Position numbers and translations under genes: made by a program. Below the pieces are notes generated by a model. The model made no database searches. It was not told the DNA's origin and saw nothing but the letters and a program-made list of their open reading frames with translations. From assembly GCA_038244055.1 (NCBI GenBank), contig JBBRTW010000184.1:1-12836 (forward strand): a DNA stretch of 12,836 bases. The letters are read 5' to 3'. The DNA is from DASPKW01 sp038244055 (GTDB lineage: Bacteria; Planctomycetota; Phycisphaerae; Tepidisphaerales; Tepidisphaeraceae). Shown here in pieces: positions 5,706 through 12,129 of the stretch (positions are counted from its first letter, which is position 1; every line of letters begins with the position of its first letter).

Positions 5706-5796
5706 CGTCCCAAGGCTCGCCAGCATCCACGTTTAATTCGCATCCTGCGCGTCATGCCGCTGGCAACCCGCCGCCCTGCGGTGGTAGGATTGGGGG

Positions 5797-6687
5797 ATGA
5801 ATATCACTTCCTGGCGCTGGATGGTGTGCGGCGGACTGGCGATTGGGGTGGCATCACTCGCGCTGCTGGCGCATGCCGCCGAGCCGGCGGGCCAGGTGCG
5901 GCAGGGGGGCGCAACCGGCGCGGAGGGCGCGAATATCAAATTCACCGAGCGCCGCCGCGCGGAGAAAGAAGGAAAAGTCGAGTCCGTGGAGAAGGCGGTC
6001 GAATGGGCCGGCCCGGAGACGGCGCTGATCATCGTGGATATGTGGGACAAGCACTGGTGCGCCGGCGCGACCCAGCGCGCCGGCGAGATCGCGCCGAAGG
6101 TCAACGAACTGGCCAAAGCCGTGCGCGGCAAAGGCGGGCTCATCATCCATGGCCCGAGCGACTGCATGAAATTTTACGAAGGCACCCCGCAGCGGGCCCT
6201 GGCCAAGGATGCGCCTAGGTCGTCTCCGCCCGTGGCGCTCAAGGGCTGGCGCTATCTGGACCTTACGCGCGAGGGAGTTCTGCCGATCGATGATAAAGAC
6301 GGCGGCTGCGACTGCGATCCCCGGTGCGCCCAGCCCAAGAACAAGATCTATCCCTGGTCCCGCGAAAACCCGGCCATCGAAGTCCTCCCCGGCGATGCGG
6401 TCAGCCAGGATGGCGCGGAGGTCTACAACCTCTTCGCGCAGAAGGGGATCAAGCATGCGATCGTCTGCGGAGTGCATCTGAACATGTGCGTGCTGGGCCG
6501 GACGTTTGCGATCCGGCAACTGACGGATTGGAAATTCGATGTCGTCCTGGCGCGGGACTTGACGGATACGATGTACAACCATCAATGCGCCCCCTTCGTC
6601 CCGCACGCGAAAGGGACGGAACTGGTGATCGAGCATGTGGAGCGGTATTGGTGCGGGAGTGCGGTGAGTGCCGAGCTGGCGAGGTGA
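5797..6687 (+). CDS. Secreted isochorismatase-like cysteine hydrolase
   Basis: A 296-residue protein of the isochorismatase-like superfamily (nicotinamidase, isochorismatase, N-carbamoyl hydrolases). A signal peptide ends at about residue 28 (LALLAHAAEP), so the enzyme is exported, unlike most of the family. The first strand ALIIVDMWDKHWC gives the catalytic Asp (D81), and GVHLNMCVLGRTFAIR gives the nucleophile Cys231. The catalytic Lys is not certain; K125 in SDCMKFY or a residue nearby is a candidate. An insertion at about 140-190 holds DDKDGGCDCDPRCAQP with Cys171, Cys173 and Cys177, a possible metal or disulfide site. DLTDTMYN and HAKGTELVIEHVERYWC complete the fold. The substrate is unknown. 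The ribosome-binding site is weak and purine-rich just before the ATG. Confidence 0.87.
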   Translation: MNITSWRWMVCGGLAIGVASLALLAHAAEPAGQVRQGGATGAEGANIKFTERRRAEKEGKVESVEKAVEWAGPETALIIVDMWDKHWCAGATQRAGEIAPKVNELAKAVRGKGGLIIHGPSDCMKFYEGTPQRALAKDAPRSSPPVALKGWRYLDLTREGVLPIDDKDGGCDCDPRCAQPKNKIYPWSRENPAIEVLPGDAVSQDGAEVYNLFAQKGIKHAIVCGVHLNMCVLGRTFAIRQLTDWKFDVVLARDLTDTMYNHQCAPFVPHAKGTELVIEHVERYWCGSAVSAELAR

Positions 6688-6692
6688 GTTTG

Positions 6693-6713
6693 AAAACTAA
6701 AAACTAAAAACTT
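6693..6713. repeat. Heptanucleotide array, AAAACTA family
   Basis: AAAACTA, AAAACTA, AAAACTT in tandem, 5 bp after the stop codon of the isochorismatase-like gene. It is another 7-nt unit with a different sequence from the other families in the window. Confidence 0.65.
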
Positions 6714-6762
6714 AAAGCGGGGAGGGCGGTTTAGGGTCCGGCGCGATTCACGGGCGGATGCG

Positions 6763-6848
6763 ATTCAGGGTCAGGAGCAATTCAGGGTCAGGAGCCGGGT
6801 GCCAGAAAACTCAACCAAGTGAATCATCGATCCCCGGCTCCTGACCCT
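6763..6848. repeat. 17-bp direct repeat and 16-bp perfect inverted repeat
   Basis: ATTCAGGGTCAGGAGC occurs at 6763 and again at 6780 (period 17). The second copy extends into AGGGTCAGGAGCCGGG (6784-6799), whose exact reverse complement is at 6833-6848, leaving a 33-base loop. A related GCGATTCACGGGC precedes at 6743. The 260-bp gap otherwise holds a TATAAC at 6895-6900 that could be the DUF1080 gene's -10 element, without a convincing -35. Confidence 0.8.
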
Positions 6849-6947
6849 TTCGCGTGACTTGGGAATATGAACGCGAGCAGGCCGATGGTGTATCTATAAC
6901 GGGACATTCGAGTTTTTGCGGCAACATTTGCAACCGGAGAAGAAACA

Positions 6948-7655
6948 ATGAACGCGAAGAAGAGCTTGTTTTCGATGTGGATCGTGGCATCGGCCGCGGC
7001 GGCGCTTTTGCTGGGGGCGATGATCATTCCGGCGCTGGCGGCCGACAAGCCGGCCAAGGAAGTGATTCCGCCGGAGGTCAAGCCCATGGTGCTGGGGGAT
7101 AAGCCGACGGATGTGCCGCTGGAGCCGCTGTTTAACGGGAAGGATTTGACGGGGTGGAAAGTTCCGGCCGAGAATCCCTGGTGGAAGGCGGTGGATGGGG
7201 TGCTGGTGGGCAACAGCGACGAGAAAAAGAAGGGGAACGTGCTCTACACCGAGAAGAGCTACAAGGATGTTGTGGTGGAGACGGAAGTGCGCTTCCCGGA
7301 TGATATCGACTCGGGGATTTTCTTCCGCAAGCCGGAGTTGCAGGTGCAGATCGGCGTTTCGCGCAGCCTCAAGAAGGACATGACCTGCTCGATCTACGCC
7401 AAGCGGAAGATCGACAAAGGCGCGCATTACATCGGCGTGGCCCAGGGCGTGGACAAGCTGCTCAAGCTCAACGAGTGGAACACGATCCGCACGGAAATCC
7501 GCGGGCCGGTGACCAAGGTTTGGCTCAATGGCACGCACGTTCTGACCTTCGAGGCCGAAGATTTCGCGGGCGAAGGGCCGATCGGTTTGCAGATCCACCC
7601 GGGGGTGGTGATGAAGGTGGAGTTCAAGAATATGAAGGTGGGAGAGTTGAAGTAG
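6948..7655 (+). CDS. Secreted DUF1080 (3-keto-disaccharide hydrolase-like) protein
   Basis: A 235-residue DUF1080 domain protein with a concanavalin/LamG-like beta-sandwich fold. Pfam names this family after a 3-keto-disaccharide hydrolase; it is very abundant in Planctomycetota and Verrucomicrobiota. A signal peptide (KKSLFSMW... to PALAADK, cleavage near 31) exports it. Family signatures are LEPLFNGKDLTGWKV (58-72), WWKAVDGVLVG (78-88), YKDVVVETEVRFPDDIDSGIFFR (105-127), LNEWNTIRTEIRG (174-186), VWLNGTHV (191-198) and IGLQIHPGVVMKVEFKNMKV (212-231). The second part of the family's usual length is complete. GGAGA lies 8 bases before the ATG. With the GH43-like and SMP-30 genes nearby it suggests extracytoplasmic sugar processing; the substrate is not known. 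Confidence 0.92.
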   Translation: MNAKKSLFSMWIVASAAAALLLGAMIIPALAADKPAKEVIPPEVKPMVLGDKPTDVPLEPLFNGKDLTGWKVPAENPWWKAVDGVLVGNSDEKKKGNVLYTEKSYKDVVVETEVRFPDDIDSGIFFRKPELQVQIGVSRSLKKDMTCSIYAKRKIDKGAHYIGVAQGVDKLLKLNEWNTIRTEIRGPVTKVWLNGTHVLTFEAEDFAGEGPIGLQIHPGVVMKVEFKNMKVGELK

Positions 7656-7681
7656 GGGCGATGGCTTTTCAGGGGATGTTT

Positions 7682-7709
7682 GGAGAATGTTCCACGTGGA
7701 ACATTCTCC
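7682..7709. promoter_or_regulatory. 28-bp perfect palindrome with parS core (ParB-binding site candidate)
   Basis: The palindrome has no mismatch and no loop, and is centred on CACGTG. Its central 16 bp (7688-7703) is TGTTCCACGTGGAACA. This is the parS consensus TGTTTCACGTGAAACA with one symmetric change, a form used by pseudomonads as I recall. GGAGAA/TTCTCC extends the symmetry beyond the usual site. It starts 27 bp after the DUF1080 stop, in an untranslated gap. No parA, parB or origin features are in the window. A terminator is less likely, because there is no loop or T-run. Confidence 0.62.
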
Positions 7710-7741
7710 GGAACTTCAGTGTCTGTTGGCATGTAATCCAA

Positions 7742-7770
7742 TTGCCAATAAAATCTTAAATTCCTATAGG
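7742..7770 (+). promoter_or_regulatory. Possible promoter of the GH43-like gene
   Basis: TTGCCA (7742-7747), 17 bp, then TATAGG (7765-7770), in an AT-rich patch that stands out from the surrounding GC-rich sequence. It lies about 107 bp before the start codon. TTGGC/GCCAA at 7726-7747 makes a short inverted repeat over the -35 element. Confidence 0.4.
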
Positions 7771-7876
7771 AGTTTTTTCAAAGTACACAAATTGAGCCGT
7801 GGACATATGATGGTGTTCTTCACCGCGAATGCGTGGGTGGATGTCTCATTGGGGTCATTCGCAATAGAATGTTGGC

Positions 7877-8980
7877 ATGAATCACCGGCGCATTTGCGTT
7901 GTTTTCAATGGCTTGATGTGGATTAGCATCATCGCATCGGCCAGCGCGGAATCTCTGGCGGCGGACGTTGCGCCGGCGGCCGGGCCGGCGAAGCAAAAGC
8001 AGGCGTTTGAATGGAGCAATCCGCTGCCGTTTCGATATGTCGAAGGACAAACCGAGGCGCGGACCGAAATCCGCGATCCATGCATCATTCGCGAGGGAGA
8101 CACTTACTATCTCACGTTCACGATGTGGCCGTTTCGCAATCGGGAGGAGAAGCATCTCGATGAGCCGAACCAGGGAGGCGCGCCGGGAATCGCGCTTTAC
8201 GCCTCGAAGGATTTGAAGGATTGGCGCTTCGAGAAATGGCTGGTGAAGTCGGCCGATCTGCCGGAGAATTGCCCGTACAAGAATCGCTTCTGGGCCCCGG
8301 AGATTCACAAGATTAACGGCAAGTTTTATTTGATTTTCACGGCCGACAACTGGATCAAGAAAGAGCATAATCCGGCCGGGACCTGGGGCACGGCCGGGTA
8401 TTCATTTATCGGCGTGGCGGATGCGGTGAACGGCCCGTACGAGCATATCACCTACATCAAAGGCGGTACGTGCGACATGACCCTCTTCGGCGATGGCGAT
8501 GGGCAGGTGTATGCGATCAAGCCGAAGGGGGATGTGTATCTGCAGAAGATCGACCTGAGCCGATTGGCCGAAGGCGAGGCGCGGTTTGTCGGGGCGGAGA
8601 AGAAGGTGGTCGCGTGCAGGAATGACGATATCGGCCTGGCGGCCAATCCCGAATATCTCGAAGGGCCGTGGATGGAGAAGATCAACGGGAGATACTGCCT
8701 GTTTTTCGCGGCGATTTGCAAGGATGCGAAGTTTCCGGATCTGCTGGGATATCGCACGGGCGTTGCGTATGCGGAGCGGATTGAAGGGCCGTATGCGAAG
8801 GACCCGCGCGGCGCGGTCTTTTTCGGCGGACATCTGGCGGTGTTCGATGGGCCGGGCGGCGGCAAATGGTTTTCGTATCGATGGGAGCAGGATCGGAAGG
8901 CGCGGGGGTTGCTCTGCATCGATCCGCTGGAGATGGATGGGAAGGGAAGGATTCAGGCGAAGGAGTCGATTGGGCCGTGA
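7877..8980 (+). CDS. Secreted glycoside hydrolase family 43-like protein
   Basis: A 367-residue five-bladed beta-propeller protein resembling GH43 (arabinofuranosidases, xylosidases) and its relatives. A signal peptide (MNHRRICVVF... to SASA, cleavage near 24) exports it. The three GH43 acidic residues are recognisable: D67 in EIRDPCIIREGDTYYLTF (nucleophile base), D200 in GGTCDMTLFGDGDGQVYAI (pKa modulator) and E262 in NPEYLEGPWMEKINGRYCLFF (general acid). FWAPEIHKINGKFYLIF (138-154) and GGHLAVFDG (317-325, His319 as the usual metal-linked residue) also match. The substrate cannot be told. There is no strong ribosome-binding site; a start at 7916 would remove the basic part of the signal peptide. 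A possible promoter and the parS-like palindrome lie upstream. Confidence 0.85.
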   Translation: MNHRRICVVFNGLMWISIIASASAESLAADVAPAAGPAKQKQAFEWSNPLPFRYVEGQTEARTEIRDPCIIREGDTYYLTFTMWPFRNREEKHLDEPNQGGAPGIALYASKDLKDWRFEKWLVKSADLPENCPYKNRFWAPEIHKINGKFYLIFTADNWIKKEHNPAGTWGTAGYSFIGVADAVNGPYEHITYIKGGTCDMTLFGDGDGQVYAIKPKGDVYLQKIDLSRLAEGEARFVGAEKKVVACRNDDIGLAANPEYLEGPWMEKINGRYCLFFAAICKDAKFPDLLGYRTGVAYAERIEGPYAKDPRGAVFFGGHLAVFDGPGGGKWFSYRWEQDRKARGLLCIDPLEMDGKGRIQAKESIGP

Positions 8981-9100
8981 GCATTGGCCATTGCGTCAAG
9001 AACGCTCGGATTCGAAAGGCGGGGCGGCGGGTTCCGGGAAGGTCACTTCCGCATAAATCTTGCTTTGCTGAAATTCTCAATAACGCTACTCGACGTTCGC

Positions 9101-9135
9101 CCTCACCCCCGCCCTCTCCCGAGTACAGGAGAGGG
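9101..9135. repeat. Palindromic dispersed repeat, copy C
   Basis: The same element as copies A and B, in the orientation of B: CCCTCTCC (9112-9119) pairs with GGAGAGGG (9128-9135). With A it also shares the following AGCAAG. It lies between the convergent GH43-like and SMP-30 genes, where it could act as a two-way terminator. The remaining 8981-9151 sequence shows nothing else. Confidence 0.82.
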
Positions 9136-9151
9136 AGCAAGCCCGGCCGGC

Positions 9152-10093
9152 TTATTGACTCCCCGCGCCTTTGACGGTGGTTTTGATGGTGTAGACGCAT
9201 TTGCTGGCGGTGATAAACAGCGTGTCGTTGTCTTTACCGCCGAAGCAGATATTGGCGGTCCAGGGTTCGTTCACCGCGATGACGCCGAGTTTCTTGCCGG
9301 TTTTGTCGAAGATGTGGACGCCCTTGCCGGTGAGGTAGATGTTGCCGTCGGCGTCGATGGTCATGCCATCGGAGCCCATCTCGCAGAAGAGCTTTTTGTC
9401 GGATAAGCTACCATCGCCATTGAGGGTGTAGGAGTAGGTTTTCTTAGCGCCGATGTCGGCGACGTAGAGTGTCTTGCCATCGGGCGTGCCGATGATGCCG
9501 TTGGGCTGGGTGAGGTCCTCGGCGACGCGCTTGAAGGTTTTGCGGTCGGGGGAGAGGTAGTAGACGGCCTGCACATCCTGCTGGGCTTTGGGGTCGCGCT
9601 TCCAGTATTCGCGCTTGTAGAGGGGGTCGGTGAAGTAGATGCCGCCATCGGGGGCGCACCAGACATCGTTGGGGCCGTTGAGGAGCTTGGACTGGTAATC
9701 CTTGAGGAGGATGGTGACGGCCTTGGTTTTGACGTCGATGGACCAGAGCTGGTTGAGGTCATCGGCGCAGGCGATGAGCTGGCCGGCTTTGTCGAAGCAG
9801 AGGCCATTGGACCGGCCGGCGGGCTGGAGGAAGGTTTCGATTTTCCCATCGGCGGCGGACCACTTGAGGATGCGGTCGTTGGGCTGGTCGGTGAAATAGA
9901 TGTTGCCGTCTTTGTCGGAGGCGGGGCCTTCGGTGAACTTGTAGTCGGCGGCGACTTTTTCGAGTTTCGCGCCGGGGGCGATGGGGGGGGAGGGTGGCGC
10001 GGAGATTTGGGGGGGGTCGGCGGCGGAGGCGGACATGGCGAGAGTCAGTACGAGCAGAGAGAGGAACGGGATCGCGGCGCGGGGGGATGGCAT
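9152..10093 (-). CDS. Secreted SMP-30/gluconolactonase/LRE-like protein
   Basis: A 313-residue six-bladed beta-propeller of the SMP-30/gluconolactonase family, whose members hydrolyse sugar lactones with one divalent metal. The signal peptide runs to about residue 25 (LAMSASAADP), followed by a Pro-rich linker (27-40). The expected metal ligands are present: E55 (KFTEGP), N142 (LNGPNDVW), N198 (TQPNGI) and D242 (GSDGMTID). Blade motifs of the type DGNIYFTD repeat at 62, 149, 205 and 249. AAGGAG at 10100-10105 (minus strand) lies 6 bases before the ATG. It starts 20 bp after the unknown 623-residue protein's stop and is very likely co-transcribed with it. Two runs of eight G in the linker (see findings) could make the frame unstable. 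Confidence 0.9.
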   Translation of the reverse strand: MPSPRAAIPFLSLLVLTLAMSASAADPPQISAPPSPPIAPGAKLEKVAADYKFTEGPASDKDGNIYFTDQPNDRILKWSAADGKIETFLQPAGRSNGLCFDKAGQLIACADDLNQLWSIDVKTKAVTILLKDYQSKLLNGPNDVWCAPDGGIYFTDPLYKREYWKRDPKAQQDVQAVYYLSPDRKTFKRVAEDLTQPNGIIGTPDGKTLYVADIGAKKTYSYTLNGDGSLSDKKLFCEMGSDGMTIDADGNIYLTGKGVHIFDKTGKKLGVIAVNEPWTANICFGGKDNDTLFITASKCVYTIKTTVKGAGSQ

Positions 10094-10113
10094 GAGATTC
10101 TCCTTGGGGTTGC

Positions 10114-11985
10114 TTAGGCTGATTTGTAATAGTCCTTCATCGATTTGCTCATGAGGACGATGAGGACCACGAGGGGGTAGATCAGGCCGATGATACCGAT
10201 GACGAGCATGGCGGTGGCCATGCCGGAAAACGCCGCGAGGAGGGATCGGCCGAGCATCATGGGGTCATTCTCCGGCGCGGACATGCTCTTGAGGATGGTT
10301 GAAAAGGCCCAGATGCCGACGATGCCGACCAGCATTTTTGCGATGGCGTAGATCAGGTAGAAGCGGTGGGTGATGGGCTTCTGCTTGAGCAGGAGGATGC
10401 CGGTGACCAGGAGGAAGATCGCGAGCAGGCCGCTCAGGACGGCTTCGATGGAGGCGGCGGTGCAGGCGGAGCTATCGACACCGAGCATGGGGGTTACGAA
10501 GCCGCCCGCGCCCGCGCCGCCGCTGAAGCCGGCCATCGGGGAGGATTGCGAGAAGTCGATCGCGCCGCTGGAATCGACGGTCAGTTGGGCGGATTGAAAG
10601 GCGATGGTCATCGAGCCGTCGCCGCGGGCGATGGCGGACTTCACCTGCGAAGTCAGCCCGGCCAGGTTGGATGAGGGCGTGACCCAGCGCGCTCCGCCGG
10701 GGCTTTGAAACTCGTTGGAAAGCGCCTGGGTCTGGGAGGCGTTGAGTTTGTTGTTGGAACGCTGGGAGATGGTGGCGATGAGCGTGCTCGATTCGGTGGA
10801 GTCGAAGCCGGGGAAGGTCGATACTGATGCAACGCTGTTGGACGTGAGCGCGGGATTGGGCGCGGGGGTCGGCGTTACGTTAAATGGCCCCGGCGCGTTC
10901 GTGCCGGCGCTGGGATTAACTGAATCTTCTTTGATCGCCACGCGAATGGTTTCGCCGCCATCGACGTAATAGACGGCGTGGTCATCCCAGACTTTGAGCT
11001 GGCCGGGAAGTTTGCAGACATCGCCGGACTGGAAGAAGAAAAAATCCGGGCCGGTCTTGCCGGTGTCGGCGTATTCCTGGCCGGACTTGGCGATGTCTTT
11101 CATGGCCGACTGGATGGAGAGGCGCGAGCTGTTGTCGAAGATGAGCCGGCCATGCTGGGCGAGCAGGCCGTTGACCTGACGCCAGCGGCCGGGGGGGAAT
11201 TGGGAATGGCGCTTGTTCTGAATGGCATCGAGGAGTGCGGCGCGATCGGCTTCGCCCAGGCCGTCGGCCTGCATGGGGCTCTCGGGCATGATGGCCGCCG
11301 GCTGGGTGCTGGAATAGATTGAACTGGCGCTGACAGACACGGTGGGCATGGTGGTCATGCGTCCGGTGGCGGCGGCGCGGCGGGCGTTGCTCATGATGCC
11401 GAGGCTGGTGCAGCCGGAGAAGAGGCTGCAGATGATGCTCAGGGAGGCGACGATGATGCTGGTGATGCCGAGGGCGGTGACCAGGCCGGGGCGGGATTGC
11501 GCGCCGTAAACGTATTGCGGGGCATCGGGCCAGCGCTGATAGTTGGGGGGATAGTAACTCGGCGGCGGCGCTGCGTAGGCCTGGGGCGGAGCATGGTAGC
11601 CCTGGGCGGGATGGCCATAGGGGGAAGCGAAGGGCGGCGCGAGGGCGGGCTGGGCGGTGGGAATGGGTGGAGGCGGAGGCGCGGTGGCACTGGCTTGGGG
11701 CGGAGTGGCGGGTGTGGACGGGTTCGATGCGGATGGATTGGGGATGGCCGGGATGGAGGTGGTGGGGCTGGTCGCGGTCGGGTTTGGGGCGGATGGGGAA
11801 TAGACTTTGGCGAAGGGCGCGCCGGAAACCACACCCGGCTCGGTCATGGGAATCACGGGGACGGGGGTTGCGAGTGGAATCTCGACGGTTCGATCCGGGT
11901 CCGGAGGGGATGGATCGGCCGGCGCGGGTGGATCGATGGGGATCACCCGTTGCGGCGCGCCCGGTTGTGTCGGCTGGTCCGGCAT
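10114..11985 (-). CDS. Pro-rich four-helix membrane protein of unknown function
   Basis: I do not recognise a family for this 623-residue protein. Residues 1-165 are a low-complexity, Pro/Ala/Ser-rich tail ending in Tyr/Pro-rich YHAPPQAYAAPPPSYYPPNYQ, with no signal peptide. A first transmembrane segment is at about 167-190. A hydrophilic region (200-500) follows with two similar helical parts, near 244-300 and 395-460, separated by a Thr/Pro/Asn-rich linker; the second ends in a Gly-rich stretch. Three C-terminal transmembrane segments lie at about 511-533, 543-565 and 585-612. The layout resembles planctomycetal proteins with a Pro-rich N-tail and a DUF4190-like membrane part, but only loosely. 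It starts directly after an extended -10 element and has no Shine-Dalgarno sequence. It is the first gene of an operon with the SMP-30-like gene. Confidence 0.85.
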   Translation of the reverse strand: MPDQPTQPGAPQRVIPIDPPAPADPSPPDPDRTVEIPLATPVPVIPMTEPGVVSGAPFAKVYSPSAPNPTATSPTTSIPAIPNPSASNPSTPATPPQASATAPPPPPIPTAQPALAPPFASPYGHPAQGYHAPPQAYAAPPPSYYPPNYQRWPDAPQYVYGAQSRPGLVTALGITSIIVASLSIICSLFSGCTSLGIMSNARRAAATGRMTTMPTVSVSASSIYSSTQPAAIMPESPMQADGLGEADRAALLDAIQNKRHSQFPPGRWRQVNGLLAQHGRLIFDNSSRLSIQSAMKDIAKSGQEYADTGKTGPDFFFFQSGDVCKLPGQLKVWDDHAVYYVDGGETIRVAIKEDSVNPSAGTNAPGPFNVTPTPAPNPALTSNSVASVSTFPGFDSTESSTLIATISQRSNNKLNASQTQALSNEFQSPGGARWVTPSSNLAGLTSQVKSAIARGDGSMTIAFQSAQLTVDSSGAIDFSQSSPMAGFSGGAGAGGFVTPMLGVDSSACTAASIEAVLSGLLAIFLLVTGILLLKQKPITHRFYLIYAIAKMLVGIVGIWAFSTILKSMSAPENDPMMLGRSLLAAFSGMATAMLVIGIIGLIYPLVVLIVLMSKSMKDYYKSA

Positions 11986-11993
11986 GGTTGGTG

Positions 11994-12002
11994 ATTATAA
12001 CA
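11994..12002 (-). promoter_or_regulatory. Extended -10 promoter of the 623-residue protein gene
   Basis: On the minus strand TGTTATAAT is a perfect extended -10 element (TG-N-TATAAT), and no -35 is visible at the right distance. Its last base is 9 bp before the ATG, so transcription should begin at or within 1-3 bases of the start codon, giving a leaderless mRNA. Confidence 0.6.
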
Positions 12003-12129
12003 AAGGAGCGGCCGATGCGCTGTTTTGAAACGCGCGATCTTGTCGGATCATTTCCGGATGGGTTGGGGTGGGAACTTTTGGGTGGGACGAGGTTATGATG
12101 ATCGCGTGAGAAGATTGGAGAACAAACGC

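Noticed and set aside
5854..6636. 260-residue frame antisense to the isochorismatase-like gene
   Set aside because: Shadow of a gene with clear catalytic motifs and signal peptide.
6872..6900. Promoter of the DUF1080 gene using TATAAC at 6895
   Set aside because: The -35 position reads CGCGAG, far from consensus; kept only as a remark.
7682..7709. Rho-independent terminator for the DUF1080 gene
   Set aside because: The palindrome has no loop bases and is not followed by a T-run; the parS match explains it better.
7687..7926. 79-residue frame starting in the palindrome (MFHVEH...)
   Set aside because: Begins inside the parS-like palindrome and overlaps the GH43-like gene start; no ribosome-binding site or domain.
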